Assembly (NCBI GenBank): GCA_027624715.1
Contig: JAQBTV010000010.1
Span: forward strand, 1-37,494
Length of the DNA: 37,494 nucleotides
Direction of reading: 5' to 3'
From: Pseudomonadota bacterium
Lineage (GTDB): Bacteria; Pseudomonadota; Gammaproteobacteria; Burkholderiales; Eutrophovitaceae
This document shows positions 1-9,364 of this stretch, piece after piece (the stretch's first letter is position 1; the number at the start of each line of letters is the position of its first letter). The translations under genes and the position numbers were made by a program. The notes under the pieces were generated by a model, which was given only the letters and a program-made list of their open reading frames with translations, did not search any database and had not been told where the DNA came from.

Positions 1-66
1 AATACAGAAGTGGCATATGAACTTTCTGTTTTGTACCGAGGAATGAACCGTTTAAAAGAGTCATAA
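1..66 (+). CDS. 3' end of an unidentified upstream gene (partial)
   Basis: Frame 1 is open from the window edge and ends in TAA at 64-66, giving 21 residues with the C-terminus RGMNRLKES. It may be the tail of a gene that starts before the window. The stretch is too short to assign a family, and an open frame of this length can occur by chance. It is followed by 64 bases before ppc. Confidence 0.3.
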   Translation, partial: NTEVAYELSVLYRGMNRLKES

Positions 67-130
67 GTGCAGTTGGAATTATCTGTGGCACGACAAGTCG
101 CTAAGGGCGATAGTTAAGTATGGGTGACAT

Positions 131-2908
131 ATGAACAAGTACATTAAAACGAAGAAACCCTCGCGTAAGGAATACGTACTTAGAAAGGATATGAGGCTTC
201 TTGGAGGTATGCTCGGAGACACGATTCGTGATCATGAGGGGCAGACAATATTTAATCTTGTTGAAAAAACTCGGCAGTTATCGGTTTTGCTTCAACGCAG
301 AGGTTCCGATGGAGCTAAACGTAAGTTATTTAAAAGACTGAGATCCTTAGATAGTTTTGAGACCAGCGTTGTCATTAGGGCTTATTGTTATTTTTCCTTA
401 TTAGCTAATATCGCTGAAGACCAGCATCATGTTCGCCGCCGCCGTGCGCATGAGGCTGCTCGCTCGGGGCCGCAAGCCGGATCTCTGGATGCGGTGATGA
501 TGATGCCAGAAATTCAAGCATTATCATTGCATGACCTTGAAGAATTTTTTTCTTCCAGCTTAATAGTCCCAGTTCTCACTGCACACCCGACCGAGGTGCA
601 GCGAAAAAGCATCTTAGATCTTAAAAAAACGATTGTCGATTTACTGAACAAAAGAGATCGAGAGAATTTAACGCCAGTCGAGTTATCCAGAAATGATGAG
701 TTGCTCCGTAGGGCCATACTTACCCTTTGGCAGACCCGAATTTTGCGGGAGTTGAAGCTCAGTGTGCAGGACGAAATAGACAATGGAATTTCATATTATG
801 AGTCCACTTTTTTAACTGAACTTCCTCGTCTATACGGCGATATTGAAGATCGTATGTATTCAGGTTCGATACAATCGACCCCTCCCTCAGCTTTGGCAAG
901 CTTTTTTAAGATGGGCAGCTGGATTGGAGGAGATCGAGATGGCAACCCCTTTGTCAATGACGAGGTTATGACGTATGCCGTCGGTAAACAAAGTCAAGTG
1001 TTGTACCAGTTTTATCGACGGGAACTTGAGGCGTTGACTGGTGAGCTATCTCAGTCAGATTGGCGTGTTCAGGTTACTGATCAATTGATTGCTTTGGCAG
1101 ATCAGTCAATGGATATTTCTGACCATATGAAAGACGAACACTATCGACGCGCGTTAATGGCAATACGTACTCGGTTGGCGAATACGTTTGGTGAGGGGCG
1201 AAAAGCCTCTTCTTCGATTGAAAATGCGCCACTCGTTTATTTAAGTCCTGAAGAGTTTTCTACTGACCTAAAAATTGTCAGTGATTCGCTTTACCAAAAT
1301 AGGAGTGCTCTAGTCGCGCGTGGAAGAATTCGAGCCCTACTAAGAGCGGCAGATATTTTTGGTTTTCACTTGGCTTCGCTAGACTTAAGACAGCATTCAG
1401 GGGTTCATGAAAGCGTGATATCTGATCTTTTTGCGCGGGGCATGAGCAGGTTAGGTTATGGGGGGCTTGATGAAAAGGAAAAGCGGAGTTGGTTGCTAAG
1501 CGAGTTAAGAGTAAACAGGCCGCTTAGGTCAACTTTTCTTAATTATGATGAATTGACCCGCAAGGAATTAAAGATATTAGATAACGCTAATAAGCTGCAA
1601 GGAGACTACGGCAAGGCTTCAATTTCAAATTATGTGATTTCCCAAACTAACGATGTAAGCGATATTCTTGAGGTGGCGCTACTTTTAAAGGAGTCCGGCG
1701 GTTTAAGTGCTGGGGAAAATCCATACTCATCTATGAATATAGTGCCATTATTTGAAACGATTGAGGATTTAAGAAATTCTTCTGATGTGATGAGTGTCCT
1801 TTTTTCTGATCCTTTTTATAGAAAATTGTTGCGTAATAAAGATAACGTTCAGGAAGTCATGTTGGGCTATTCAGATAGCAACAAAGATGGAGGCTACCTA
1901 ACGGCGACCTGGGAGATTTACAATGCAGAAAAAGAACTCGTTAAGGTATTTGAAAAGCACGGCGTGAAGTTGAGGATATTTCATGGCCGAGGCGGGACAG
2001 TTGGTCGCGGTGGGGGGCCTAGTTATGAGGCGATCCTCGCTCAACCTTCAGGAAGTGTAGCCGGTCAGATTAGAATTACAGAACAGGGAGAAGTAATTGC
2101 CAGTAAATATTCTGACCCTGAAATTGGTCGACGCAATCTTGAAACCTTAGTGGCAGCAACGCTTCAAGCGACTTTAGTCCCACAGAGTCTGAATCAGTCA
2201 GTGATACTTTCCGAATATGAAGATATTTTGCGTGAAATGGCACGAGACAGTTTTGTCGCCTACCGTTCGTTGGTTTTTGATGATCCTGGATTCGTTGAGT
2301 TTTTCTATCAAGCAACACCTATTGCAGAAATTGCTGATCTTAATGTGGGAAGTCGGCCGGCGTCTCGGAGCAAGTCTACGCGTATTGAGGATTTGAGGGC
2401 GGTTTCCTGGGTATTTTCATGGTCTCTAGCAAGGATAATGCTGCCTGGTTGGTACGGTTTTGGCTCGGCTGTCCAAGTGTGGGTTGAAAGTCACGGTGAC
2501 GATGCGGTTGAGAAGTTGCAGGGTATGTATAGAGATTGGGCATTTTTCAATGTCATGCTTTCAAATATGGACATGGTGCTCGCTAAAAGTGATTTTGGTA
2601 TTGCCCGTCGGTATGCTGAATTGGTTCAAGATGTTGACCTCAGAGATCGTATTTTCCGGCGGATTGAAGAGGAGTGGGAGCTTTCAGTTAAATGGTTGCT
2701 TAAGATTAGTGACCAAACCTATTTACTCGAGAAAAACCCGGCTCTATCAAGAAGTGTGCAGAGTCGATCGCCATACATTGATACGTTAAATCATTTGCAA
2801 ATTGAATTGATGCAGCGATACCGTTGCGGTAATCATGATGAACAGCTAAAGCGCTCGATACTCCAAACGATTAATGGGATTTCAGCTGGCCTCAGAAATA
2901 GTGGTTAG
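131..2908 (+). CDS. ppc: Phosphoenolpyruvate carboxylase
   Basis: Cytosolic enzyme that adds bicarbonate to phosphoenolpyruvate to give oxaloacetate, refilling the TCA cycle. The 925-residue length is typical of bacterial PEPC (E. coli about 883). Family signatures are clear: LTAHPTEVQRKS with the catalytic His at residue 152, WIGGDRDGNPF near residue 265, the glycine loop FHGRGGTVGRGGGPSY with His 618, GYSDSNKDGGYL just before it, and the buried C-terminus ending RNSG, close to the RNTG end of the E. coli enzyme. The ATG at 131 follows a GGTGA sequence. It runs convergently with the flavin reductase gene, with only 3 bases between stop codons. Allosteric control by acetyl-CoA and aspartate is usual in the family but cannot be read from the sequence. 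Confidence 0.97.
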   Translation: MNKYIKTKKPSRKEYVLRKDMRLLGGMLGDTIRDHEGQTIFNLVEKTRQLSVLLQRRGSDGAKRKLFKRLRSLDSFETSVVIRAYCYFSLLANIAEDQHHVRRRRAHEAARSGPQAGSLDAVMMMPEIQALSLHDLEEFFSSSLIVPVLTAHPTEVQRKSILDLKKTIVDLLNKRDRENLTPVELSRNDELLRRAILTLWQTRILRELKLSVQDEIDNGISYYESTFLTELPRLYGDIEDRMYSGSIQSTPPSALASFFKMGSWIGGDRDGNPFVNDEVMTYAVGKQSQVLYQFYRRELEALTGELSQSDWRVQVTDQLIALADQSMDISDHMKDEHYRRALMAIRTRLANTFGEGRKASSSIENAPLVYLSPEEFSTDLKIVSDSLYQNRSALVARGRIRALLRAADIFGFHLASLDLRQHSGVHESVISDLFARGMSRLGYGGLDEKEKRSWLLSELRVNRPLRSTFLNYDELTRKELKILDNANKLQGDYGKASISNYVISQTNDVSDILEVALLLKESGGLSAGENPYSSMNIVPLFETIEDLRNSSDVMSVLFSDPFYRKLLRNKDNVQEVMLGYSDSNKDGGYLTATWEIYNAEKELVKVFEKHGVKLRIFHGRGGTVGRGGGPSYEAILAQPSGSVAGQIRITEQGEVIASKYSDPEIGRRNLETLVAATLQATLVPQSLNQSVILSEYEDILREMARDSFVAYRSLVFDDPGFVEFFYQATPIAEIADLNVGSRPASRSKSTRIEDLRAVSWVFSWSLARIMLPGWYGFGSAVQVWVESHGDDAVEKLQGMYRDWAFFNVMLSNMDMVLAKSDFGIARRYAELVQDVDLRDRIFRRIEEEWELSVKWLLKISDQTYLLEKNPALSRSVQSRSPYIDTLNHLQIELMQRYRCGNHDEQLKRSILQTINGISAGLRNSG

Positions 2909-2911
2909 TTC

Positions 2912-3937
2912 CTAAGGTTTTGGATCAACCGAAGGGGTAAACGCATCAGCGAAAAATGCGTCCTCAGGCAAACCGCACTGCTCGGTGAAGTCTTTATGGG
3001 CGGCTTCTACCATTGCAGGCACGCCGCATGAATACGCCTCATGGTTCGCCATATCAGGAAAATCTTCCATTGCGGCGATATGAACCATGCCGGTTCGCCC
3101 CTCCCATTTATCTTCTAGTTCGCCATCGGAGACGACAGGAATGAAACTAAAGTTTTGATGATCTTTTTGCCACTGACTAGCCAGATCGCTCATGTAGATA
3201 TCTCCAGGTCTTCGTCCACCCCAGTAGAGCGCCATCGGCCGGTCAATACCTTGTTCAAAGGTATATTCAATAATACTTTTAATTGGAGCAAAACCAGTTC
3301 CACTAGCGACAAAGATTATGGGTTTGTCGGTGTCTTCTCGCAGGAAAAAGGTTCCGAGGGGCCCCTCAAACCTAAGGATATCTTTCTCTTTAAGTGTCTC
3401 AAAAACTTGTGTTGTGAAAGCGCCATTCGCCATGTTTCGGACATGCAATTCGAGATATTCGGATTCATGTGGGGGGTTGCCCATCGAGTAGCTGCGTCGT
3501 TTCCCCCCACTTAACAGGACATCAATGTACTGCCCTGCAAAAAATTGGAAACGTTCGTTAGATGGCAGTTTTAACTTTAGGATAATAATGTCGTCGGTAA
3601 CGCGAAGTATTGACTGGACGCGACTTGGCAATCGACGAACTTCAATATCTCCAGTTGTTTCGATCTCTCTCGCCTCGATAATTAGATTACTGAGAGGGAT
3701 TGCTTGGCAGAACAAAGTAAGGCCATTACGTTTTTCGAAATCGACGAGTGCAGAGCTTTGAGGGTTACCGTGATCGACCGTTCCCTCGATAATCTTCCCT
3801 TTGCATGCTGCGCAAGCCCCATTACGGCATCCGTATGGTAGCGTATATCCAGAGCGCATTGCCGCCGCGAGGATGGTTTCGTTTTCTTCGGTTGTGAATG
3901 AATTGCCGCTAGGTTGGATCGTGACTTTATGCGCCAT
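2912..3937 (-). CDS. 2Fe-2S ferredoxin-FAD/NAD(P)H reductase (AscD/CDP-6-deoxy-glucoseen reductase-like)
   Basis: A 341-residue soluble electron-transfer protein with three modules. The N-terminus is a plant-type ferredoxin with cluster Cys 37, 42, 45 and 77 (CRNGACAAC, then LTLFC). A flavin-binding domain follows with RSYSMGNPP, the usual RxYS motif for FAD. The C-terminal NAD(P)H domain has VASGTGFAPIKS and ends with CGVPAMVEAA. Betaproteobacterial genomes usually annotate this gene as CDP-6-deoxy-delta-3,4-glucoseen reductase, but no deoxysugar genes are near, so it more likely serves another unknown acceptor. It is transcribed divergently from the SDR gene at 4018. Family assignment is secure; substrate is not known. 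Confidence 0.85.
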   Translation of the reverse strand: MAHKVTIQPSGNSFTTEENETILAAAMRSGYTLPYGCRNGACAACKGKIIEGTVDHGNPQSSALVDFEKRNGLTLFCQAIPLSNLIIEAREIETTGDIEVRRLPSRVQSILRVTDDIIILKLKLPSNERFQFFAGQYIDVLLSGGKRRSYSMGNPPHESEYLELHVRNMANGAFTTQVFETLKEKDILRFEGPLGTFFLREDTDKPIIFVASGTGFAPIKSIIEYTFEQGIDRPMALYWGGRRPGDIYMSDLASQWQKDHQNFSFIPVVSDGELEDKWEGRTGMVHIAAMEDFPDMANHEAYSCGVPAMVEAAHKDFTEQCGLPEDAFFADAFTPSVDPKP

Positions 3938-4017
3938 TGTGAAGATAACCTTAAACTGAGTTAGTGATAAATTTTAATACCTAAATATTATGAGCGTAAC
4001 TGAAATAAATATTGAAT

Positions 4018-4899
4018 ATGCATAGGTTGTTGATCGTCGGGTTTGGAGATGTTGGGAAACGATTTGCCGCCCGTTATGCCTCTCGTTTTAACTTGTCTGT
4101 TGTATCGAGGACGAAGACTGGGGAGTCTCCTTCCTGGATAAGATCAATCAATTGGTTGCATGCAGATCTTGATGAACCGAGAACTCTGCAGAAGCTGGCG
4201 GGCCTGTCGGAAGGTGTGATTTATCTCGCGCCTCCAAATTCATCCGGGGATACTGATATGCGAATTCGCAATTTTTTAAGATCTATTGCATCAGGTGTAA
4301 GCATACCACAGCGACTTGTTTATATGAGCACGACCGGTGTCTATGGCGATTGCGCGGGTGAATGTGTGAGTGAAACGCGGGCGACTAACCCTCAAACAGG
4401 CCGTGCACGAAGACGGCTTGATGCAGAAGCGCAAGTGCGAGCCTGGTCGCAACGCACGGGGTGTGCGTCAATGATTCTGCGAGTGCCAGGGATCTATGCG
4501 TCCGATCGACTTCCGTTGAGTAGGCTCAAGAAGGAGTTGCCGACTTTAATGGCTGATGAGGATAGCTTCTCTAACCATATTCATGCTGACGATTTGGCGC
4601 AGATAGTTTTTCTGACACTTTTCCGGGGTAAGAGCGGTCGAATATACAATTGTATTGATGATTCGAGGATAAAAATTGGTGATTATTTAGATCTGGTAGC
4701 GGATAGGTCAGGGCTCTCAAAGCTGAGACGAATCACTAAGTCTGAAGCGAGAGACGTGTTACCTGAAATGTTGTGGTCATTTCACGCGGAGTCTCGATTG
4801 GTTTTGAATGATCGGATGAAAAAAGAGCTTAAGGTACGCTTACGGTACGCGACAGTACAGGACGGTGTGCCGATAACAAGCCGTGTGTCAGATGACTAG
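4018..4899 (+). CDS. NAD(P)-binding SDR/epimerase family protein (YeeZ-like)
   Basis: About 293 residues with an N-terminal Rossmann motif GFGDVG (residues 7-12) and the later SDR-type stretch MSTTGVYGD. There is no classical YxxxK pair in the expected place, so it belongs to the extended/atypical SDR group often annotated as NAD-dependent epimerase/dehydratase. Its substrate is unknown. I chose the ATG at 4018 rather than the TTG two codons earlier. It overlaps the next gene by 8 bases, so it is probably cotranscribed with the DsbD-alpha and TlpA genes, and it is divergent from the ferredoxin reductase. No functional link between these neighbours can be read from the sequence. Confidence 0.75.
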   Translation: MHRLLIVGFGDVGKRFAARYASRFNLSVVSRTKTGESPSWIRSINWLHADLDEPRTLQKLAGLSEGVIYLAPPNSSGDTDMRIRNFLRSIASGVSIPQRLVYMSTTGVYGDCAGECVSETRATNPQTGRARRRLDAEAQVRAWSQRTGCASMILRVPGIYASDRLPLSRLKKELPTLMADEDSFSNHIHADDLAQIVFLTLFRGKSGRIYNCIDDSRIKIGDYLDLVADRSGLSKLRRITKSEARDVLPEMLWSFHAESRLVLNDRMKKELKVRLRYATVQDGVPITSRVSDD

Positions 4900-5356
4900 A
4901 ATGTTCGTCCTCAATCGATGCATCGTCGCATTGTTAGTCTTTTGCTGCTTCCCACAGTTTGTTGTATCCAGCAGGGCTGAGACGCCTGGCGCGAGCGACT
5001 TTTATAGGTTATCTGCAACGTTAGTCAAGGGTAATAAGTTAGTACTCGCTTACGATATTCACCCCTGTTGCTATTTGTATAAGCGTAGTTTCTCGTTTCA
5101 AGTGTTAGACTCTGATGTGATCGTTAGTCAGGTTTCGTTTCCGGAGTCTTTGAGGCATAACGATGAATTTTTTGGAGAAGTAGAGATTTATAGAGGAGAA
5201 GTTCTCATTACTTTGGATCTAAACTTTACTAGAGTCGGTCGGCGAAGCGACTCATTAAGCGTCACCGCATGGCATCAAGGATGTTCAGACGAGGGTATTT
5301 GTTTTTTGCCTGATCGTAATGTATTGAGCTTTACTACTTTCCCCGGCCCTCAATGA
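4892..5356 (+). CDS. Stand-alone DsbD alpha (N-terminal) domain protein, periplasmic
   Basis: About 154 residues. A hydrophobic signal sequence (about residues 7-28, ending near SSRAE) leads to a periplasmic domain resembling the immunoglobulin-like alpha domain of DsbD. The key evidence is HQGCSDEGICF, matching the QGCADAGFCY redox motif of E. coli DsbD, with both cysteines kept at the same spacing (Cys 131 and Cys 137). The protein stops right after this domain: the membrane beta domain and thioredoxin gamma domain of full DsbD are absent. It overlaps the TlpA gene by four bases (ATGA), so the two are probably made together and may exchange electrons. ATG 4892 or 4901 could be the start. 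A separate CcdA-like membrane reductant supplier would be needed for a DsbD-like role. Confidence 0.78.
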   Translation: MTRMFVLNRCIVALLVFCCFPQFVVSSRAETPGASDFYRLSATLVKGNKLVLAYDIHPCCYLYKRSFSFQVLDSDVIVSQVSFPESLRHNDEFFGEVEIYRGEVLITLDLNFTRVGRRSDSLSVTAWHQGCSDEGICFLPDRNVLSFTTFPGPQ

Positions 5357-5889
5357 ATAACGGTGGATTGAAAATAGTGACGAGACGCTTGTTCGTAACT
5401 TGTGTCGTGATTGCGTCGGTAGTAGCTGGTATTTTGTTGAGTAATAGTCGTCCAGAATTAGATGAACGCGCATTCAGAGGTGCGCAACGAGCTCAGTTCA
5501 AGGATCTCAGTGGAAATTGGCAGCAGATCTCAAGTTGGGAGGGTAGTTATCGAATTGTTAATTTTTGGGCGACCTGGTGTCCACCCTGCCTCGAGGAGAT
5601 TCCTCTATTCGTTCGGCTTCAAGATGAGTTTGGGGATCGTAATGTCACTTTCATTGGGATCGCCTTGGATGATGTTGATCGTGTTCGTGAATTCGTTGGG
5701 GATAATGAGATAAATTACCCCATATTGATTGGGTCCGGGGACGCTCTTCGCATTTCAGAGATTCTTGGTAACCAACGTTCAGGGCTACCTTTCACGGTGT
5801 TTTTAAGCCCCTCAGGAGACTTGGTCGATATCCATTCTGGCGCAGTTCCAGAGTCTAAAATACGACAATTTGTAGATAAAATCCGCTAA
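5353..5889 (+). CDS. TlpA/ResA-like membrane-anchored thioredoxin
   Basis: A 178-residue protein with an N-terminal hydrophobic segment (about residues 13-28) that should anchor it in the inner membrane, followed by a periplasmic thioredoxin fold. The active site is WCPPC (Cys 76 and Cys 79) in the context NFWATWCPPCLEEIP, typical of the TlpA/ResA family. Such proteins reduce disulfides in the periplasm, for example on apocytochrome c or on copper-site assembly proteins. The start codon overlaps the stop of the DsbD-alpha gene, which makes that protein a likely redox partner. The cytochromes of the sox and pet operons in this window are possible clients, by inference only. Confidence 0.85.
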   Translation: MNNGGLKIVTRRLFVTCVVIASVVAGILLSNSRPELDERAFRGAQRAQFKDLSGNWQQISSWEGSYRIVNFWATWCPPCLEEIPLFVRLQDEFGDRNVTFIGIALDDVDRVREFVGDNEINYPILIGSGDALRISEILGNQRSGLPFTVFLSPSGDLVDIHSGAVPESKIRQFVDKIR

Positions 5890-5983
5890 ATTGCTTCTAA
5901 AACACGTTAGAATCGCTAATGAGCTGGTCTACGTTGGCCTTAATTCAGGTTTTCTAAAGTGGGCGCTATAGAGATGGCCACTC

Positions 5984-6017
5984 TTTCGGTTTAAGACACC
6001 ATAAATGCGTGTATAAT
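5984..6017 (+). promoter_or_regulatory. Candidate sigma-70 promoter for aroQ-accBC
   Basis: The 201-base gap before aroQ holds a perfect TATAAT at 6012-6017. A weak -35 (TTTAAG, 5990-5995) lies 16 bases upstream. Transcription would begin near 6024, giving a leader of about 67 bases. There is no start-to-stop coding signal in the rest of this gap. Confidence 0.45.
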
Positions 6018-6090
6018 CGGCGAACATGCTGTTAAGTTACATAAATAGATACCCATTTACGCTTTTTATACTAAATTTAAGGCTTTGAAT

Positions 6091-6564
6091 ATGTCAAATG
6101 AACGTATACCACTAGAGGCCTGCGATATTCTTGTGCTGAACGGTCCAAATCTCAATCTATTGGGCACGCGAGAGCCCGGCTTATACGGTGTTGAGACGCT
6201 CGCCTCAATAGAAGCGAGGATGGTTTCGAAAGCGCAAGTAGCCAAGATAAAATTAGTATGTTGTCAAACCAATTACGAAGGTGAGTTAGTCAGCCTTATT
6301 CAGCAAATAAGAACGGCTGGAGCAAAATTTTTGATTATCAACGCCGCGGCTTATACCCACACCAGCATCGCCATCCGTGATGCGATCTCGGCCGTTGATG
6401 TTCCTTTTGTTGAAGTTCATTTATCGAATATCTACAAGCGTGAGCGCTTTCGCCATCATTCGTATCTTAGTGATAAGGCTGACGCAGTGATCTGCGGACT
6501 CGGCGCTATGGGTTATGACGTTGCGTTAGATTATGTACTGGGAAAACTGAAGGGAAGCTTGTAA
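6091..6564 (+). CDS. aroQ: 3-dehydroquinate dehydratase, type II
   Basis: Cytosolic shikimate-pathway enzyme that dehydrates 3-dehydroquinate to 3-dehydroshikimate. The 157-residue size fits the dodecameric type II family (about 150). Visible motifs are [17 protein letters not shown] with the catalytic Tyr in the last [21 protein letters not shown] and [17 protein letters not shown] with the active-site His. ATG 6091 is chosen because an AAGG sits 7 bases upstream; the TTG at 6085 is too close to it. The stop overlaps the accB start by one base, so the two are translated from one message, an arrangement common in proteobacteria. Confidence 0.96.
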   Translation: MSNERIPLEACDILVLNGPNLNLLGTREPGLYGVETLASIEARMVSKAQVAKIKLVCCQTNYEGELVSLIQQIRTAGAKFLIINAAAYTHTSIAIRDAISAVDVPFVEVHLSNIYKRERFRHHSYLSDKADAVICGLGAMGYDVALDYVLGKLKGSL

Positions 6565-7010
6565 TGGATTTAAGAAAATTAAAAAAATTAATTGATCTCG
6601 TGCAGGAGTCCGGGATTGGTGAGCTTGAAATCACAGAAGGTGAGGAGACAGTTCGAATTAATAGTGGCAACAGTAGGCCAATTTCATCCGATACACCGCC
6701 ACCGGAGACGCGTTTGGTAGCGCCGCTCGTCCAGTCAGAGGTGGCTGCAGTTGTTGAGGTGGTTCCTGTAGATGAAGGGTTTGTGATGAAGTCTCCTATG
6801 GTAGGCACGTTCTACCGTGGTTCTAACCCGGAATCTGCACCATTTGTTGAGGTCGGCCAGACAGTCTCCGAGGGCGAGACGTTGTGTATTGTTGAGGCAA
6901 TGAAGTTGCTTAATGAAATTGAGTCCGAGAAGTCCGGCGTTATTAAAAAAATTCTCGTTGAAAACGGACAACCTATTGAGTATGGCCAGCCGCTTTTTCT
7001 GATTACTTAA
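6564..7010 (+). CDS. accB: Acetyl-CoA carboxylase biotin carboxyl carrier protein
   Basis: BCCP subunit of the acetyl-CoA carboxylase that makes malonyl-CoA for fatty-acid synthesis. The 148 residues comprise an N-terminal region ([12 protein letters not shown]), a linker relatively poor in Ala and Pro compared with E. coli, and a C-terminal biotinyl domain. The biotin-accepting lysine is Lys 114 in [10 protein letters not shown], and the hallmark [11 protein letters not shown] lies upstream. The gene starts within the aroQ stop codon and is followed 72 bases later by accC, the partner that carboxylates its biotin. Confidence 0.97.
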   Translation: MDLRKLKKLIDLVQESGIGELEITEGEETVRINSGNSRPISSDTPPPETRLVAPLVQSEVAAVVEVVPVDEGFVMKSPMVGTFYRGSNPESAPFVEVGQTVSEGETLCIVEAMKLLNEIESEKSGVIKKILVENGQPIEYGQPLFLIT

Positions 7011-7070
7011 CCCCAATGTGAGGTTTTATAAATCTAGACTTTATATTTGTAAGAAATTCGATAATGGGGT
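7010..7070 (+). repeat. Six-base inverted repeat spanning the accB-accC gap
   Basis: ACCCCA at 7010-7015 is exactly complementary to TGGGGT at 7065-7070, just before the accC start at 7083. The enclosed loop is about 49 bases and AT-rich. It could form a weak long-loop hairpin near the accC ribosome entry region or be chance; there is no T-run after it. Confidence 0.25.
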
Positions 7071-7082
7071 GTAAAAACATTT

Positions 7083-8426
7083 ATGTTTGACAAGATTTTA
7101 ATTGCGAATCGCGGCGAGATCGCTCTGAGAATTCAGCGAGCGTGTAGGCAGATGGGCATTAAAACTGTAGCCGTCCATTCTGAGGCGGATGCAGAAGCTA
7201 AGTATGTGCGCCTTGCAGATGAGTCAGTATGTATCGGCCCAGCTTCGAGCACGGACTCTTATCTGAATGTACCGGCAATCATTAGTGCAGCTGAAGTAAC
7301 TGATGCGCAAGCGATTCATCCGGGCTATGGCTTTTTGTCGGAGAATGCCGATTTTGCTGAGCGGGTTGAGCAAAGCGGGTTTGTCTTCATTGGGCCAAAA
7401 CCAGAGACGATCAGGCTAATGGGCGATAAGGTCAGCGCAAAAGCTGCGATGATCAAAGCTGGTATACCTGTTGTCCCCGGAAGCAAGGGGGCTCTTCCTA
7501 GTGACCCAAAAGAAATTGTAGTTATTGCCAGAGATGTTGGCTATCCCGTGATCATAAAAGCTTCTGGAGGTGGGGGAGGGCGGGGTATGAGAGTTGTTCA
7601 CACCGAAGCGGCATTGCTTAATGCGGTGAACATGACAAAACAAGAAGCTCAAGTAGCCTTTGGTAATCCAACTGTTTACATGGAAAAGTTTTTAGAGAAT
7701 CCGCGACATATTGAAGTTCAAGTTTTAGCCGATCAACATAAGCACGCTATATATTTGGGTGATAGAGATTGCTCCTTACAGCGACGCCATCAAAAGGTTA
7801 TTGAAGAGGCACCAGCACCACATATTCCACCCAGGGAGAGAGTAAAAATTGGGGAGAAGTGTGCCGAGGCATGCCGAAAAATTGGATATCGAGGAGCTGG
7901 AACGTTTGAGTTTTTATATGAGAATAAAAAATTTTATTTCATTGAGATGAATACAAGGGTACAAGTAGAGCACCCTGTAACCGAAATGATTACAGGCGTA
8001 GATATCGTAAAAACCCAAATTTCTGTTGCGTATGGAGATAAATTACCCTTTCGGCAAAAAGATATTCAATTTAAGGGGCACGCAATTGAGTGCAGGATCA
8101 ATGCCGAACATCCCTTCAAATTTACTCCATCACCCGGAACGATTACTACGCTCCATATCCCCGGCGGACCTGGCATTCGCGTAGATTCACACGCATATCA
8201 GAATTATTATGTGCCGCCATACTATGATTCTTTAATCGGCAAGTTAATTGCGCACGGAGACACGCGAGCGCAAGCACTTGCTAGGATGAAAGTTGCGCTA
8301 TCTGAGATGATTGTCGAGGGGATTGAGACTAATATTCCGCTGCACCGTGAATTGGTGTCCGATGCAAATTTTATTGAAGGTGGTGTAAGTATTCATTACC
8401 TTGAGAAAAAACTCGCTAACCCTTAG
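7083..8426 (+). CDS. accC: Acetyl-CoA carboxylase, biotin carboxylase subunit
   Basis: Uses ATP and bicarbonate to carboxylate the biotin on AccB. The 447 residues match the family (E. coli 449). N-terminal [16 protein letters not shown] is the standard start, the ATP-grasp glycine loop [14 protein letters not shown] is intact, and the catalytic segment [15 protein letters not shown] is present. The full-length C-terminal lobe ends LEKKLANP. It is in the aroQ-accB-accC unit; the carboxyltransferase genes accA and accD are not in the window, as is usual. Confidence 0.98.
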   Translation: MFDKILIANRGEIALRIQRACRQMGIKTVAVHSEADAEAKYVRLADESVCIGPASSTDSYLNVPAIISAAEVTDAQAIHPGYGFLSENADFAERVEQSGFVFIGPKPETIRLMGDKVSAKAAMIKAGIPVVPGSKGALPSDPKEIVVIARDVGYPVIIKASGGGGGRGMRVVHTEAALLNAVNMTKQEAQVAFGNPTVYMEKFLENPRHIEVQVLADQHKHAIYLGDRDCSLQRRHQKVIEEAPAPHIPPRERVKIGEKCAEACRKIGYRGAGTFEFLYENKKFYFIEMNTRVQVEHPVTEMITGVDIVKTQISVAYGDKLPFRQKDIQFKGHAIECRINAEHPFKFTPSPGTITTLHIPGGPGIRVDSHAYQNYYVPPYYDSLIGKLIAHGDTRAQALARMKVALSEMIVEGIETNIPLHRELVSDANFIEGGVSIHYLEKKLANP

Positions 8427-8463
8427 TGGAGTTTATTTTCAGCGATCTTCTTGTGTCTTAATC

Positions 8464-9360
8464 ATGGCTTGGCAGGCTTTAGAGTTCAAAGTTTCTGGAG
8501 CACACCTGGAGGCCTTGAGCGATGTGTTGTTCGAAGCTGGAGCTCTATCGGTCGACATCACTGATGCGGATGAGGGGTCACTCAACGAGAAGGCGATTTA
8601 TCTCGAACCAGGAGAGGAAATTCTGCTTTCTTGGAGGGACAATTTGGTTGTCGGACTTTTTGATCAAGATATTGACGTTACTGATATTATTTCCATTGTG
8701 TCTGATGCCCTGCAACCCATACAGTTACCAACGCCTCAAGTACGCCTTATTGATGATCAAGATTGGGTCAGGCTAACACAGCAGCAATTTGAATCCATCC
8801 AAATTACAAAGCGCTTGCAAATTTCACCGAGTTGGTCGGCCGGCAAACGTGCGTCAAAAATCAATATTATTCTTGATCCGGGTCTTGCATTTGGTACAGG
8901 CAGTCATGCTACGACACAACTTTGCTTGCATTGGCTAGAGAACAATTTAGTTCCCGGGCAGGAAGTCATAGACTATGGCTGTGGATCTGGGGTTTTAGGA
9001 ATAGCCGCAAAGATGTTTGGTGCAGGTAGCGTAGTTGGAATCGATATAGATGAAGATGCCTTAGAGGCAACTCGGTACAATGCGTATAGAAACGGGGTTG
9101 ATTTGAAGGTGGTTCCTGCGGGAGACACTTTTACAGAACAAGTAGATATCGTCATTGCAAATATTCTGCCAGCACCTTTAAAGGTCTTAGCGCCATTGTT
9201 AGATAAGCTGGTTAAGCCAGGTGGACACATTGTGTTGTCAGGTATTTTGGTGGCTCATGAGCAAGAGTTGCTTGGTATTTACGGGCAATGGTTTGAAATG
9301 AGCACATTTCAAACCATGGATGATTGGGTTTGTTTACAAGGCACCAAGCTGAGTTTATAA
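8464..9360 (+). CDS. prmA: Ribosomal protein L11 methyltransferase
   Basis: SAM-dependent enzyme that methylates ribosomal protein L11. About 298 residues from ATG 8464, close to the E. coli protein (293); an upstream TTG at 8401 would add residues lying inside accC and is unlikely. Motifs: LDPGLAFGTGSHATTQLCL, the SAM-binding DYGCGSGVLGIAA, and ANILPAPL corresponding to the NILAGPL segment of E. coli. It lies 37 bases after accC and 4 bases before the next gene, so it is part of the same transcription unit. Confidence 0.95.
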   Translation: MAWQALEFKVSGAHLEALSDVLFEAGALSVDITDADEGSLNEKAIYLEPGEEILLSWRDNLVVGLFDQDIDVTDIISIVSDALQPIQLPTPQVRLIDDQDWVRLTQQQFESIQITKRLQISPSWSAGKRASKINIILDPGLAFGTGSHATTQLCLHWLENNLVPGQEVIDYGCGSGVLGIAAKMFGAGSVVGIDIDEDALEATRYNAYRNGVDLKVVPAGDTFTEQVDIVIANILPAPLKVLAPLLDKLVKPGGHIVLSGILVAHEQELLGIYGQWFEMSTFQTMDDWVCLQGTKLSL

Positions 9361-9364
9361 CGCT

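Noticed and set aside
3155-3514. 119-residue plus-strand frame
   Set aside because: Lies fully inside the ferredoxin reductase on the other strand, which has clear domain motifs; no family signature in the shadow frame.
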